64,000 nucleotides of DNA from Actinoplanes sp. KI2 (GTDB lineage: Bacteria; Actinomycetota; Actinomycetes; Mycobacteriales; Micromonosporaceae): NCBI RefSeq assembly GCF_025630775.1, contig NZ_JAOSZE010000028.1, positions 91,080-155,079 of the forward strand, given 5' to 3'. The notes under the pieces are model-generated. The model saw only the letters and a list, made by a program, of their open reading frames with translations, made no database searches and was not told where the DNA came from. Every line of letters begins with the position of its first letter. Positions within the stretch are counted from its first letter, which is position 1. Position numbers and translations under genes: made by a program. Shown here piece after piece: positions 8,886-20,146 of this stretch.

Positions 8886-9787
8886 CACTTCTCCCTCGTG
8901 CCGCGGAGCTGCACGACGTACGCGATGACCATGGTGATGACGCCCATGATGATCGCCACGGTGGCGGCGTAGTTGTACTGCTGGCCGGAGAAGGACAGCG
9001 AGTAGGCGTACAGGTTGGGGGTGTAGCTCGTGGTCAGCACGTTCTTGGCCAGCGGGCGGAGGATGGCCGGCTCGTTGAACAGCTGGAAGCTGCCGATCAC
9101 CGAGAAGATCGTGGCGATCACCAGGGCACCGCGGATGGCCGGCAGCTTGATCGCCGTGACGACCCGGAACTGGCCGGCGCCGTCGATCTCCGCGGACTCG
9201 TAGAGCGAGGCCGGCACGACGCGCAGCGCGGAGTAGAAGATCAGCATGTTGTAGCCGACGAACTCCCAGGTCACGATGTTGCCGATGGACGCGAGCACCA
9301 GGTGCGAGCCGAGCGGGTCGGGCAGCGAGACGTTCAGCGCGTCGTTGATGTTGCCGACCAGGCCGAACTGGGAGCCGTACATGAAGCCCCACATCAGCGT
9401 CGCGACGACGGCCGGCACCGCGTACGGCAGGAAGATCGTCACCCGGAAGAACGCCTTGCCGTGCAGCCGGCCGCTGTCGATGGCGAGCGCCACCAGCAGC
9501 GCGAGCAGCAGCATGATCGGCACCTGGACCACCAGGAACAGCGCCACCCGGCCGAACGCCGACCAGAACTCGGAGTCGTGCAGCGCCTGCCGGTAGTTGT
9601 CCAGCCCGACGAACGAGTTCCCGCCGATCAGCCGGTTCTTGAACAGGCTCAGGTAGATCGAGTACCCGATCGGCGCGAGGAACACCAGGGCGAAGACCAG
9701 CATGAACGGCCCGACGAACTGCCAGCCCTTCCACGAGCGACGGCGCCGGCGGACGCCCGGCGGCGCCACGACCTGAGGAACTGCCAT
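8885..9787 (-). CDS. Carbohydrate ABC importer permease, MalF type
   Basis: A 300-aa permease with six predicted helices and the EAA motif ESAEIDGAGQFRVVTAI near residue 205. A cytoplasmic basic stretch (RRRRRS) precedes helix 1. It is the first gene of the galactoside operon. The start ATG 9787 lies 26 bp inside the first LacI-type palindrome, so the repressor would sit at the promoter. It is coupled to the second permease by a TGATG overlap. Confidence 0.94.
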   Translation of the reverse strand: MAVPQVVAPPGVRRRRRSWKGWQFVGPFMLVFALVFLAPIGYSIYLSLFKNRLIGGNSFVGLDNYRQALHDSEFWSAFGRVALFLVVQVPIMLLLALLVALAIDSGRLHGKAFFRVTIFLPYAVPAVVATLMWGFMYGSQFGLVGNINDALNVSLPDPLGSHLVLASIGNIVTWEFVGYNMLIFYSALRVVPASLYESAEIDGAGQFRVVTAIKLPAIRGALVIATIFSVIGSFQLFNEPAILRPLAKNVLTTSYTPNLYAYSLSFSGQQYNYAATVAIIMGVITMVIAYVVQLRGTREK

Positions 9788-9813
9788 GCCCTCACCCTTC
9801 CGATCGCACGAGA

Positions 9814-9829
9814 ATGTTTACGCAAACAT
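9814..9829. promoter_or_regulatory. LacI-type operator 1
   Basis: ATGTTTACGCAAACAT is a near-perfect 16-bp palindrome with a central CG, the usual form of LacI-family operators. It lies just upstream of the permease operon. Confidence 0.75.
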
Positions 9830-9892
9830 CGGTACCGATGGGGCGCCCCGTTCGCTCGTGTTGCTTTGTGTTTCATGGCGTTGGCCCCTGTG

Positions 9893-9908
9893 ATGTTTAC
9901 GTAAACAT
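9893..9908. promoter_or_regulatory. LacI-type operator 2
   Basis: ATGTTTACGTAAACAT is a perfect 16-bp palindrome, 79 bp centre to centre from operator 1 and 20 bp before the lacI-type GTG. The pair would allow autoregulation and looping (inference). Confidence 0.78.
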
Positions 9909-9929
9909 CGTGGTGATAGTTTCACCACG
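9909..9929. promoter_or_regulatory. Stem-loop abutting the regulator start codon
   Basis: An 8-bp perfect stem (CGTGGTGA/TCACCACG, loop TAGTT) follows operator 2 directly; its last base is the first base of the GTG start. It may be a further regulator site or may hide the start; there is no clear ribosome site here. Confidence 0.4.
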
Positions 9930-11044
9930 TGCACGGATCGTCAAGGAGCGACTCTGCATCGCCGCGCCGCACCCGCGGAGCGTCGATGGCCGACGTCGCA
10001 CGCCTGGCCGGAGTGTCTTCGCAGACCGTTTCCCGGGTCTCCACCGGGCACCCCGGCGTGGTCGAGTCGACCCGCCGGCAGGTGCTCGCGGCGATGCGCG
10101 AGCTCGGGTACCGACCGAACAGCGCCGCACGTGCCCTGAAACGGGGCACATTTCATACTATTGGCGTCATTTTGTTTACGTTGTCCACCACCGGCAACAG
10201 CCGGACGGTCGAGGCGATCGCCACCCAGGCCGCCCAGGAGGGGTACGCGATCACGCTGTTCCCGGTGGCGGCGCCGACCCAGGACGGCGTGCTCGGGGCG
10301 TTCACCCGCCTCGGCGAGCTGGCCGTCGACGGCATCATCGTGATCATGGAGGTGCACCTGCTCGACGCGGTCGATCTGACCCTGCCCCCGGGCGTACAGG
10401 TGGTGGTGGTCGACTCGGACGCCGGCGATCGGTATCCGGTGGTCGACACCGATCAGGCGGACGGGGCCCGGCAGGCCGTACGGCATCTGCTGGACCTCGG
10501 ACACGAGACGGTCTGGCACGTCACCGGCCCGGCCGAGTCGTTCTCGTCGGAGCGGCGGGCCCAGGCCTGGCGGACCACGCTCGAGGAGGCGGGGCGTGTC
10601 GTGCCGCCGGTCGAGCGGGGCGACTGGTCGGCCGCCTCCGGCTATCGCGCCGGTCTCCGGCTCGCCTCGGAGCCCACGTGCACGGCGATCTTCGCGGCCA
10701 ACGACCAGATGGCGCTGGGGGTGTTGCGGGCGCTGCACGAGACGGGGCGGCGGGTGCCGTCCGAGGTGAGCGTGGTCGGTTTCGACGACATCCCGGACGC
10801 TACGTCGTACCTGCCGCCGCTCACGACCGTGCACCAGGATTTCGCCGAGGTGGGGCGGCGGTGTGTGCACGGGTTGCTCGCACAGATCCGGGACGAGCGG
10901 GCCGAGCCGGGGACGGTTCTGGTGCCGACCACGCTGGTGGTGCGGGAGAGCACGGCGGCCCCGCCCTCGCCGCCCGCGCCGGTGGTGCGGGAGAGCACGG
11001 CGGCCCCGCCCTCGCCGCCCGCTCAGTCTTCGCCGGCCACCTAG
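9929..11044 (+). CDS. LacI-family repressor of the galactoside operon
   Basis: A 371-aa regulator. The helix-turn-helix and hinge helix cover about residues 20-75 (MADVARLAGVSSQTVSRVS and RPNSAARALK). The periplasmic-binding-protein-like effector domain runs to about residue 335, ending in SVVGFDDIPDATSYLPPLTT. GTG 9929 is chosen because family members carry a few residues before the MADVARLAGVS segment; ATG 9986 is the alternative and has a GGAG five bases upstream. The C-terminus carries a 15-residue tandem duplication, beyond the family's normal end. The stop TAG shares the tetranucleotide CTAG with the stop of the convergent gene. Confidence 0.93.
   Translation: MHGSSRSDSASPRRTRGASMADVARLAGVSSQTVSRVSTGHPGVVESTRRQVLAAMRELGYRPNSAARALKRGTFHTIGVILFTLSTTGNSRTVEAIATQAAQEGYAITLFPVAAPTQDGVLGAFTRLGELAVDGIIVIMEVHLLDAVDLTLPPGVQVVVVDSDAGDRYPVVDTDQADGARQAVRHLLDLGHETVWHVTGPAESFSSERRAQAWRTTLEEAGRVVPPVERGDWSAASGYRAGLRLASEPTCTAIFAANDQMALGVLRALHETGRRVPSEVSVVGFDDIPDATSYLPPLTTVHQDFAEVGRRCVHGLLAQIRDERAEPGTVLVPTTLVVRESTAAPPSPPAPVVRESTAAPPSPPAQSSPAT
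10937..11026 (+). repeat. 45-bp tandem duplication in the C-terminus of the LacI regulator
   Basis: Two 45-bp units (10937-10981 and 10982-11026) differ only in the last codons. They encode two copies of VVRESTAAPPSPPA. The unit keeps the frame and starts with the last normal LacI residues, so it looks like a recent duplication of the gene end. Confidence 0.9.
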
Positions 11045-12732
11045 CCGGGGAGCAGGCGGTAGGGCTTGGGGAACCAGGCCCAATGGTCGTCGCACCAGGC
11101 CAGGCCGTCGTAGGACAGGCCGGCCGTGCGGCCCGGGGTGACGTAGCGCCAGGACGCCCAGACCCGGCCCGGCAGCAGCAGACCGGCGATCTCGCCGCGT
11201 CCGCCCGGGAACAGCTCCTGGTCGTCACCGAGCGGCGCCACGTGGATCTCGACGTGGGCGCCGGAGTCGGGGTGCCGGAAATCGAGCGGTCCCGCCCACA
11301 GCGACTCGTAGTGTCGCCGCGCCCGATCGACAACGGCCGCGGCGAACGTCTTGGCGTAGTCGTCGTCCCGCGGGCGTAGCTCGCGCAGCGCCACCCCCGT
11401 GCGATCGGACGCGATCGCTTGCAGCATCGGCTCGAGCCGCAGCCGCAGCACGGTGGTGGACACATCGGCCGCCGAGTCGGCCATCTCGCGCCACGCGCTC
11501 TCCACGGCGGCGAGTCGGTCGGGATCGAATCGGCTCGGTTCCGCGCGGTACGCGGCCCAGCCCCGCTCGTGCACGAAGCGCGGTTCCGATCGGTCGCGAG
11601 CGGCGGCGAGACAGTCCGCGGCCTCGGTGAGCCAGGCCCGCCGCCGCCGATCGTCCCCGCCTCGGCCGGCCAGGAGGTCGGCGACCAGGACGAGCTCGCC
11701 CACGTCCAGCAGGTCCTCCAGCCCGGGCGCGAACTCCTCGTCGGCCACGAGAATGGCGTCCAGGATGCCGGGTCCGTTGCGCGCCGTGTAGGTCCCCATC
11801 ATCCTGCCCGCCTCCTCCCGGCGATCGTGACCGCGGCCCTGGCGCGGAAAGCCCTCCAGATCGAGGAACCACTGGGCCTCTTCGCGGCGGTGCAGGCGGG
11901 CCGGCGGGAAGTGGTATCGCACCGGGCCGAGCGCGCGGAGTCCGCCACGGATCAGATCCGGCGGCAACCGATCGGAAGCGTGCCCGATGTGGAACCCGCG
12001 ATCGTGGCCGTGCGCGGCCAGGCCGAGCACGGGGAGCGCGAGCAGGCCCAGCGAGTCGTACTCCCACTCGTCGTACAGGTAGAACTCGTCGTGACACCGC
12101 ACGGCCGCGGCGAGCGCGGCGTCGAACGCCGCCTGGTCTCCGGCGTTCAAGATCTCCAGCAGCGGCCGTACGCGAAGGGAGACGAACTCCGGTTCGGCCG
12201 CCGTCGCGCCGTGCTCGGCCACCGCCGCGCGAGCGGTTGCGATCGATTCCGCGGTCGGCCCGGTCAGCGCCCGGCCGACCGGTGTCCAGAAGTCGTCGGC
12301 GATCTCGCCGAGCAGTTCGAGCAGCGGCGGATGGCCGAGCGCGGTGAGTCCGGCCTCGTCGCGCAGCACCCGGCACGCCCCGACGGCCGCCAGCCAGGTG
12401 CTCGGGCCGATCGAGACGCCGCGAGCCGGGACGAGCCGCGCACCGCCGGGCACGGGAAGCTCGACCCGCCCGCGGTCGCGTACCCACGCGATGGCCGCGG
12501 CCGTGGCGGCCGCACCCGCCGACGCCAACGCTTCGTCGCGCAGCCGGTGATCGCCGAGCGCCGCGGTCAGACACGCTCGCACCAGCTCGATCTCGAGCAG
12601 ATCGACGCCGTCCCGGCCGGTCGGATCACGGTCGAGCACCGCCCGGCGACGCTCGTCGACGAACGCCAGCGTCTCGGCCCAGTGCGCCACGTTCACCGGC
12701 CCTCCCGCCGCCGTCTCACCATCGGGTGTCAT
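11041..12732 (-). CDS. Imm49-like immunity domain fused to an unknown C-terminal domain
   Basis: A 563-aa soluble protein. The N-terminal half (to about residue 285) resembles Imm49 immunity proteins of polymorphic toxin systems: an alpha-helical region ends in FDAALAAAVRCHDEFY, a G-L-L-A-L-P-V-L-G-L-A core, then HDRGF and LPPDLI. The C-terminal half (about 300-563) is not recognised; it is Trp- and Arg-rich and ends in WCDDHWAWFPKPYRLLPG. ATG 12732 is chosen because GGGA lies 6 nt upstream and the protein then starts like the family; an ATG at 12798 is also open. No toxin gene is adjacent. If Imm49 is correct, it may be an orphan immunity gene. Family membership was judged by eye. Confidence 0.55.
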   Translation of the reverse strand: MTPDGETAAGGPVNVAHWAETLAFVDERRRAVLDRDPTGRDGVDLLEIELVRACLTAALGDHRLRDEALASAGAAATAAAIAWVRDRGRVELPVPGGARLVPARGVSIGPSTWLAAVGACRVLRDEAGLTALGHPPLLELLGEIADDFWTPVGRALTGPTAESIATARAAVAEHGATAAEPEFVSLRVRPLLEILNAGDQAAFDAALAAAVRCHDEFYLYDEWEYDSLGLLALPVLGLAAHGHDRGFHIGHASDRLPPDLIRGGLRALGPVRYHFPPARLHRREEAQWFLDLEGFPRQGRGHDRREEAGRMMGTYTARNGPGILDAILVADEEFAPGLEDLLDVGELVLVADLLAGRGGDDRRRRAWLTEAADCLAAARDRSEPRFVHERGWAAYRAEPSRFDPDRLAAVESAWREMADSAADVSTTVLRLRLEPMLQAIASDRTGVALRELRPRDDDYAKTFAAAVVDRARRHYESLWAGPLDFRHPDSGAHVEIHVAPLGDDQELFPGGRGEIAGLLLPGRVWASWRYVTPGRTAGLSYDGLAWCDDHWAWFPKPYRLLPG

Positions 12733-12849
12733 CGCGATCCCGTTCCGTCCGGCCGTTGGGCCTGACGAGGTAGTACACGACATCGGTGGGGACTTCAACA
12801 GCGTTGTGGCCGCCCTGTGGCCGTATTGCCGCTCAAGCCGTTCGGAGCC

Positions 12850-12878
12850 TTGACAGTCATTAATGGCAAGCTTTGGAT
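12850..12878 (+). promoter_or_regulatory. Possible promoter of the secreted hydrolase
   Basis: A perfect -35 TTGACA (12850-12855) is followed after 17 bp by a weak -10 TTGGAT (12873-12878), 20 bp before ATG 12898. Confidence 0.4.
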
Positions 12879-12897
12879 GTTACCGGGAGGTAACGCG

Positions 12898-14304
12898 ATG
12901 ATAACCAGCTGGAAGCGTGCTGCTCTCGTCCTGACTCTGGTGCTCCCGCTCGCCGCGGTGGGCGAACCGTCATTTGCTGCAGATACTCCGACCTGCGTCG
13001 CTCCGGTGCCGAGCAGCACGCAGCCGGGCTACACGGTTTTCGATCCGAATTGTGACACCAACGGGACGCCGTTCGTCGCCCTGCCGAACGCCCGGGCCTA
13101 CACCGGGATCAGCGCGGGCGCGGCGTACCGGATCGAGGTTCCGGCCAACTGGAACGGGACCCTGGTCGTCTGGGCGCACGGCTACCGCGGCGCCGGCAAG
13201 ACCGTCTTCGTGAACAGCCCCGAGCTGCGGGCGCACTACATCGACGCGGGCTACGCCTGGGCCGCCTCGAGCTACGCGACCAACGGATACGACGTGGGGC
13301 AGGGCGTCCGTGACTCGTACGCGACGATCGGTCTTTTCCGCCAGGCGACCGGTCACGCGCCGAAGAGCGTCATCATGAGCGGCGAGTCGATGGGCGGCCA
13401 GATCACCGCGGTCGCGATCGAAACCTATCCCCGGACGTTCGCGGGCGCGATGCCCTACTGCGGCGTGCTCGGCGACGTGCGGCTGTTCGATTACTTCCTG
13501 GACGCGAACGTCACCGCCGCCGCGCTGGCCAAGGTGCCGATCGACTTCCCGCTCAACCCGCCGGCCGACTACCAGGACCAGTGGCGGGCCAAGGTCGCCG
13601 CGATCCTGCCCGCGCTCGGCGTCAAGACCGGCCAGCCGCCCGCGCTGACCGCGGCCGGTCAAACCTGGTCCGATGTGGTCGAGCGCCGCACCGGCGGCCC
13701 GCGGCCCGGCTTCGACGGCGCGTTCGCCTACTGGAACACCGCGACGTCGCTGGCTCCGCTGAACGACCTGCCGTTCCTGTTCGGCCTCTACCCCGGCCTG
13801 ACCGGCGGCACGTCGAACATCGCACCCGGGAACGTGACCGACAACCGGTTCACGCTCTACCGCAGCACCGACCGGTGGTGGCCGACCGCGGCCGAATGGC
13901 AGCTGAACGCGTCGGTCCTGCGCGTCCGGCACACCGCCGACGCGGACCCGGGCCTGTCCGGCATCCCGCGCGTCGACGGCAACCCGCGCATCCCGGTCCT
14001 GTCGCTGCACGACGTCGGCGACCTCTTCGTGCCGTTCTCCATGGAGCAGGTGTACGCCCAGCGCGTCGCCGTCCACCGCCAGTCGAGCCTGTTCGTTTCC
14101 CGCGCCATCCGCGGTGTCGGACACTGCGACTTCAACCAGCAGGAACTGACCGAGGGCTTCGACGACCTGACGACCTGGATCCACACCGGTCACCGGCCGG
14201 CCGGGGACGCCATCCTCAACCCGAAGGTGGTGGCGTCGCCCGAGTTCGGGTGCCGCTTCACTCGGGGCACTCACCCGTACTTCGTCGCCCCGGCCTGCTC
14301 GTAG
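12898..14304 (+). CDS. Secreted alpha/beta hydrolase (prolyl-oligopeptidase-like fold)
   Basis: A 468-aa exported hydrolase. The signal peptide covers about residues 1-28 (TSWKRAALVLTLVLPLAAVG, cleavage near SFAAD). The catalytic domain shows GTLVVWAHGYRG (oxyanion-side loop) and the nucleophile elbow GESMGG with Ser164. The late aspartate and histidine are probably in DVGDLFVPF and GVGHCDF. Paired cysteines suggest disulfides. ATG 12898 is chosen because GGGAGG lies 7 nt upstream and the signal peptide begins there. Substrate unknown; an esterase or peptidase role is likely. It ends 19 bp before a strong hairpin. Confidence 0.82.
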   Translation: MITSWKRAALVLTLVLPLAAVGEPSFAADTPTCVAPVPSSTQPGYTVFDPNCDTNGTPFVALPNARAYTGISAGAAYRIEVPANWNGTLVVWAHGYRGAGKTVFVNSPELRAHYIDAGYAWAASSYATNGYDVGQGVRDSYATIGLFRQATGHAPKSVIMSGESMGGQITAVAIETYPRTFAGAMPYCGVLGDVRLFDYFLDANVTAAALAKVPIDFPLNPPADYQDQWRAKVAAILPALGVKTGQPPALTAAGQTWSDVVERRTGGPRPGFDGAFAYWNTATSLAPLNDLPFLFGLYPGLTGGTSNIAPGNVTDNRFTLYRSTDRWWPTAAEWQLNASVLRVRHTADADPGLSGIPRVDGNPRIPVLSLHDVGDLFVPFSMEQVYAQRVAVHRQSSLFVSRAIRGVGHCDFNQQELTEGFDDLTTWIHTGHRPAGDAILNPKVVASPEFGCRFTRGTHPYFVAPACS

Positions 14305-14322
14305 ACGTCCCCTGACGACAGT

Positions 14323-14359
14323 CCCTCGATCACCGCGACCACCTCGCGGTGATCGAGGG
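14323..14359. terminator. 16-bp perfect hairpin after the secreted hydrolase
   Basis: Arms 14323-14338 and 14344-14359 pair perfectly around a 5-nt loop (CCACC). It lies between two genes on the same strand and probably ends transcription of the first, so the fucosidase needs its own promoter. Confidence 0.75.
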
Positions 14360-14459
14360 TGGGCACGGCCGCCAGCTCGAGGAAAGGCCTTTCCTTGGCC
14401 GCTGCGTCGCCATACCCTCCATGGATATCGATGTCTGCCGATCCATGCGAGGAGGGGAC

Positions 14460-16981
<2,522 letters not shown>

Positions 16982-16985
<4 letters not shown>

Positions 16986-17425
16986 CAGCGGGCCGGATGC
17001 ACCGGGGACAACTCGTTGAAGACCGGTTGAGGTGAGTACTTCACGACGTGCCCGGCCGAAAGGTCGTCGTAGGGAATGTCGACGACGTAGCGGAAATTGG
17101 TCCACACGTCGACGCTGATGGGCCAGGTGAGAGTGTCGAGCCGGGTCAATTCCCGGAAGCCCGGCGGGCTGACCCCCACGGTCACCGTCGGGGTCGCCGC
17201 GGCCGGTTTCGTGCCGGCCGAGGCGGCCCACAGTGTCTGCCTCGGCGCGACTCCCGAAACGGCGACGTCCACCCGACTCAGATAGCTGTCCTCGTCGCAT
17301 TGGCCGCCGATGGTCAGCACCACCCTGCCGTCGACCAGTTGGGCGGTCAGCCAATCCTCGTCGCCGGAGCAGGCCGCGACCAGCGCGCAGACCAGCAACA
17401 GCAGCACCGCGGCTCCCCGTCGCAT
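16982..17425 (-). CDS. Small secreted lipoprotein, function unknown
   Basis: A 147-aa protein with a clear lipoprotein signal (MRRGAAVLLLLVCALVAAC, lipobox LVAAC). The mature part is a beta-rich domain with two conserved-looking cysteines (GGQCDED, and the C-terminal Cys). No family is recognised. ATG 17425 is chosen to place the basic n-region correctly; an ATG at 17449 is in frame and would overlap the upstream monooxygenase by 4 bp. It follows that gene closely on the same strand and may share its transcript. Confidence 0.7.
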
Positions 17426-17445
17426 GGCTGTCACGCTAACAGCCG

Positions 17446-18912
17446 TCAATACGGAACGGACTCGTTCGTTATCGGAGCGTAGTCAGCGACGTCGAGCCGG
17501 GCGGTGCGGCGGCGGTATTCGGACGCCATTCCCGGCCAGTTCGTGACGACCCGGCCGGTCGCGGTCCGGTACCAGCTCTGGCAGCCGGTCCACACGCTGC
17601 CGGCCAGCCGCCGCTGCATCTCGTCGTCGTACGCCAGCGCCCGTTCCCGCCGCACCTCCAACGGCCTGCCGGTCTCGGCGATCCGGCGCACCGCCTGCGC
17701 CAGATACCGGGCCTGGGACTCGTGGAAGTAGATAACCGAGGTGTTTCCCGTGTTCGTGTTCGGGCCGTACATCAGGAACAGGTTGGGAAAGCCCGGAACG
17801 GCGACACCCAGATACGCGTACGCCCCGTCGCGCCACTCGTCCTGCAATAAGCTGCCGCCCCGCCCCGTGATGCGCATCGGCGCCAGGAACTCGGTGGCCG
17901 CGAAGCCCGTCGCGTACACGATGAGGTCGCAGCCGTGCAGTTCGCCGTCGGCGGTGCGAATGCCGTCGGCGGTCACCTCGACGATTTTCTCGGTGACCAG
18001 ACGAACGTCCTCGCGCGCGAGGGTCGGTAGCCAGTCGCTGGTGAACAGAACCCGTTTGCAGCCCATCGGCTCGGCCGGCGTGACCCGCGCCCGGAGCGCG
18101 CGATCCCGCACCTGCCATCGCCGTTGCGCCGTGGATATCCCACGCAACAGCAGGCCGGCCGCTCGATTCCCGGTCACCGCCTTCCCGGTGACCACCGTCA
18201 TTGCCCAGGTGCCGGCGCGCGGCAGGCGCATCAGGCGCGGCATCATCCGGTACGCAGCGCGCCGCCCGGCCCCGTACCGCCGATTGGGTTTCGGCAGCGT
18301 CCACGGCGCGCTGCGCTGGAAAACGGTGACGCTTTCGGCGGAGCCGGCTATCGCCGGGACGAGTTGAATGGCGCTCGCCCCGGTGCCGACGACCGCGACC
18401 CGTTTGCCTTCGACCGGCCGGCTCGAATCCCATTGGGCGGTGTGCAGGGTGGGACCGGCGAAGGTTTCGGCGCCCGGCAACGACGGCACGACGGGCCGGC
18501 TCAACTGGCCGACGGCCGGCACCAGCACATCGGCCTCGATTTCCTCGCCGGTATTTGTACGCAGCCGCCAGCAACCGTCCTTTTCGTCCCAGCAGGCCTC
18601 GGTGACCTCGACGCCGAGCCGCACCTTCTCGCTGACGCCGAGCCGATCCGCGGTCCGCCGCAGATACTCGAGGATCTCGCCGTGCGGCGGGAAGCGACGC
18701 GACCATTCCGGATTCAGCGCGAACGAGTACGAGTAGAGCGGCGCCGGAATGTCGCAGGCGCATCCCGGATACGCGTTGTCCCGCCACACGCCGCCGATCC
18801 GGGAGGCCTTCTCCAGCACCACGACATCGCGATAGCCGGCCTTGAGGAGCGCGTCGGCCGCCGCAATTCCCCCGAACCCGGCTCCGATGATCACTACCCG
18901 AGGTTGTGTCAT
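17446..18912 (-). CDS. Flavin monooxygenase, Baeyer-Villiger type
   Basis: A 488-aa FAD- and NADPH-dependent monooxygenase that would insert oxygen into ketones or oxidise heteroatoms. The FAD site GAGFGG is at residues 10-15 and the NADPH site GTGASA near 180. The BVMO fingerprint FAGPTLHTAQWD (F-x-G-x3-H-x3-W-D) lies between them, and the YATGF motif near residue 332. Length matches class B enzymes. Its stop lies 20 bp before the lipoprotein start. A likely promoter with an overlapping palindrome lies 108-136 bp upstream. Substrate unknown. Confidence 0.9.
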   Translation of the reverse strand: MTQPRVVIIGAGFGGIAAADALLKAGYRDVVVLEKASRIGGVWRDNAYPGCACDIPAPLYSYSFALNPEWSRRFPPHGEILEYLRRTADRLGVSEKVRLGVEVTEACWDEKDGCWRLRTNTGEEIEADVLVPAVGQLSRPVVPSLPGAETFAGPTLHTAQWDSSRPVEGKRVAVVGTGASAIQLVPAIAGSAESVTVFQRSAPWTLPKPNRRYGAGRRAAYRMMPRLMRLPRAGTWAMTVVTGKAVTGNRAAGLLLRGISTAQRRWQVRDRALRARVTPAEPMGCKRVLFTSDWLPTLAREDVRLVTEKIVEVTADGIRTADGELHGCDLIVYATGFAATEFLAPMRITGRGGSLLQDEWRDGAYAYLGVAVPGFPNLFLMYGPNTNTGNTSVIYFHESQARYLAQAVRRIAETGRPLEVRRERALAYDDEMQRRLAGSVWTGCQSWYRTATGRVVTNWPGMASEYRRRTARLDVADYAPITNESVPY

Positions 18913-19019
18913 GTCTGCCGGCTGTCGACGGCAACTGGCTCATTCAGAGCGGTGTCGCGGGGCTGGCTCATCGCGTCCCCCTCTCCGCGCGCCAGGGCGG
19001 CGGCACGATTCTTGCGCCG

Positions 19020-19048
19020 AACGTAGCAGCCTGTTGGCACCCTGCCAA
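19020..19048 (-). promoter_or_regulatory. Promoter of the monooxygenase with an overlapping operator
   Basis: On the minus strand TTGGCA (19048-19043) and TACGTT (19025-19020) are separated by 17 bp, a good sigma-70 class promoter. The -35 box is one arm of the perfect palindrome TTGGCAGGGTGCCAA (19034-19048), so a repressor binding there would block polymerase. The leader to ATG 18912 would be about 100 nt. Confidence 0.65.
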
Positions 19049-19065
19049 TAGCGCCCCGGGCGGGG

Positions 19066-20118
19066 TCAGGCCGCTTCCAGGAGCAGGCGCGCGCACGCCT
19101 CCGGGTCGTCCGCGAACGGCAGGTGTCCGCAACCGGGCAGCCGAACGTGCCTCGCGTTCGGGAGCACCTGTCGTGCCCGGCGCGCCTGCCGCCTGGGCAG
19201 GACGAGATCGCGGTCGCCCCACGCGATCGTGATCGGCACGCCGGTGATCGCCGAGGTCACCCGCCACTCCCCCAGCCGACGCCGGGCCGTCGCGAAGCCG
19301 GGCGCGGTCACCAACGCGCGGGCGTCGGCGAGGCAGTCCTCCGGCGCGAGGGCGGCGGGGTGACCGTAGAAGACTCCGCACAACGCCACCCGCCCGGCGC
19401 GGGTGGCGAAGAGACGCGGAAGGGCCGGGCTCAGCGTCGTGCCGCCGGCACGTGCGGCCGACACGACGGTACGGCACCAGGCGGCACCAACCGCACCGAA
19501 GAAGCCGACCGGCGAGAACGCGACCACCGACCTTGCCACGCCACGGCGAGCCAGTTCGAGCGCGACCCCGCCACCCAGCGAGCTGCCGCCGATCGTCGGT
19601 CGCTCCACGCCCAGCTCGGTCAGGAACTCGCCCACCCGATCAGCCAGCTGCGGAACCGATCCCGTCCCGCTCAGCCCACCGCCGGAGACTCGCTCCGGCC
19701 GCCCGTCGGCACCGGCGATGCCGGCGCCGGAAGCAGCAGCCATGCCGCCGTCGGTGGTGACAGCCATGCCGGGGTCGGAGGTGACAGCCATGCCGGGGTC
19801 GGAGGTGACAGCCATGCCGGGGTCGGAGGTGACAGCCATGCCGGGGTCGGAGGTGACAGCCATGCCGGGGTCGGAGGTGACAGCCATGCCAGCGTCAGAG
19901 GGGACGGCGAATCCGGCATCGCTTATGTCGGCAATTGCGTCGTCGGGGGCGCTGGCGCCGAAGCCGGGCAGGTCGAGGGCGATCACCTCGTGGTGCTCGG
20001 CGAGCCGGGCGAGGATCGGGTTCCAGACCTGCCAGCGGCTGCCGATGCCATGGATCAGCACGATCGGGCTGCCGGTGCCGCGTCGATGATGGTTCACCGC
20101 TCCTCCACTTATTGACAT
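19066..20118 (-). CDS. Alpha/beta hydrolase with a repeat-expanded insertion
   Basis: A 350-aa cytoplasmic alpha/beta hydrolase. The early strand and oxyanion loop read IVLIHGIGSRWQVW; DLPGFGAS follows. The nucleophile elbow is GGSSLGGG and the final histidine lies in PGCGHLPF. Between DLPGFGAS and the helix before the nucleophile, where relatives have a short cap loop, lie about 95 residues including seven 8-residue repeats (MAVTSDPG). ATG 20118 is chosen; it lies 28 bp from the start of the divergent oxidase. Substrate not shown. The insertion is odd enough that folding or activity may be altered. Confidence 0.85.
   Translation of the reverse strand: MSISGGAVNHHRRGTGSPIVLIHGIGSRWQVWNPILARLAEHHEVIALDLPGFGASAPDDAIADISDAGFAVPSDAGMAVTSDPGMAVTSDPGMAVTSDPGMAVTSDPGMAVTSDPGMAVTTDGGMAAASGAGIAGADGRPERVSGGGLSGTGSVPQLADRVGEFLTELGVERPTIGGSSLGGGVALELARRGVARSVVAFSPVGFFGAVGAAWCRTVVSAARAGGTTLSPALPRLFATRAGRVALCGVFYGHPAALAPEDCLADARALVTAPGFATARRRLGEWRVTSAITGVPITIAWGDRDLVLPRRQARRARQVLPNARHVRLPGCGHLPFADDPEACARLLLEAA
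19737..19904 (-). repeat. 24-bp tandem repeats inside the alpha/beta hydrolase gene
   Basis: Five identical 24-bp units run from 19761 to 19880, flanked by one degenerate unit on each side (19737-19760 and 19881-19904). Each encodes MAVTSDPG or a variant. Identity at every base, including third positions, indicates recent expansion. Confidence 0.95.
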
Positions 20119-20146
20119 GTCGCCAACAACGGTGCCACCGTACGCC

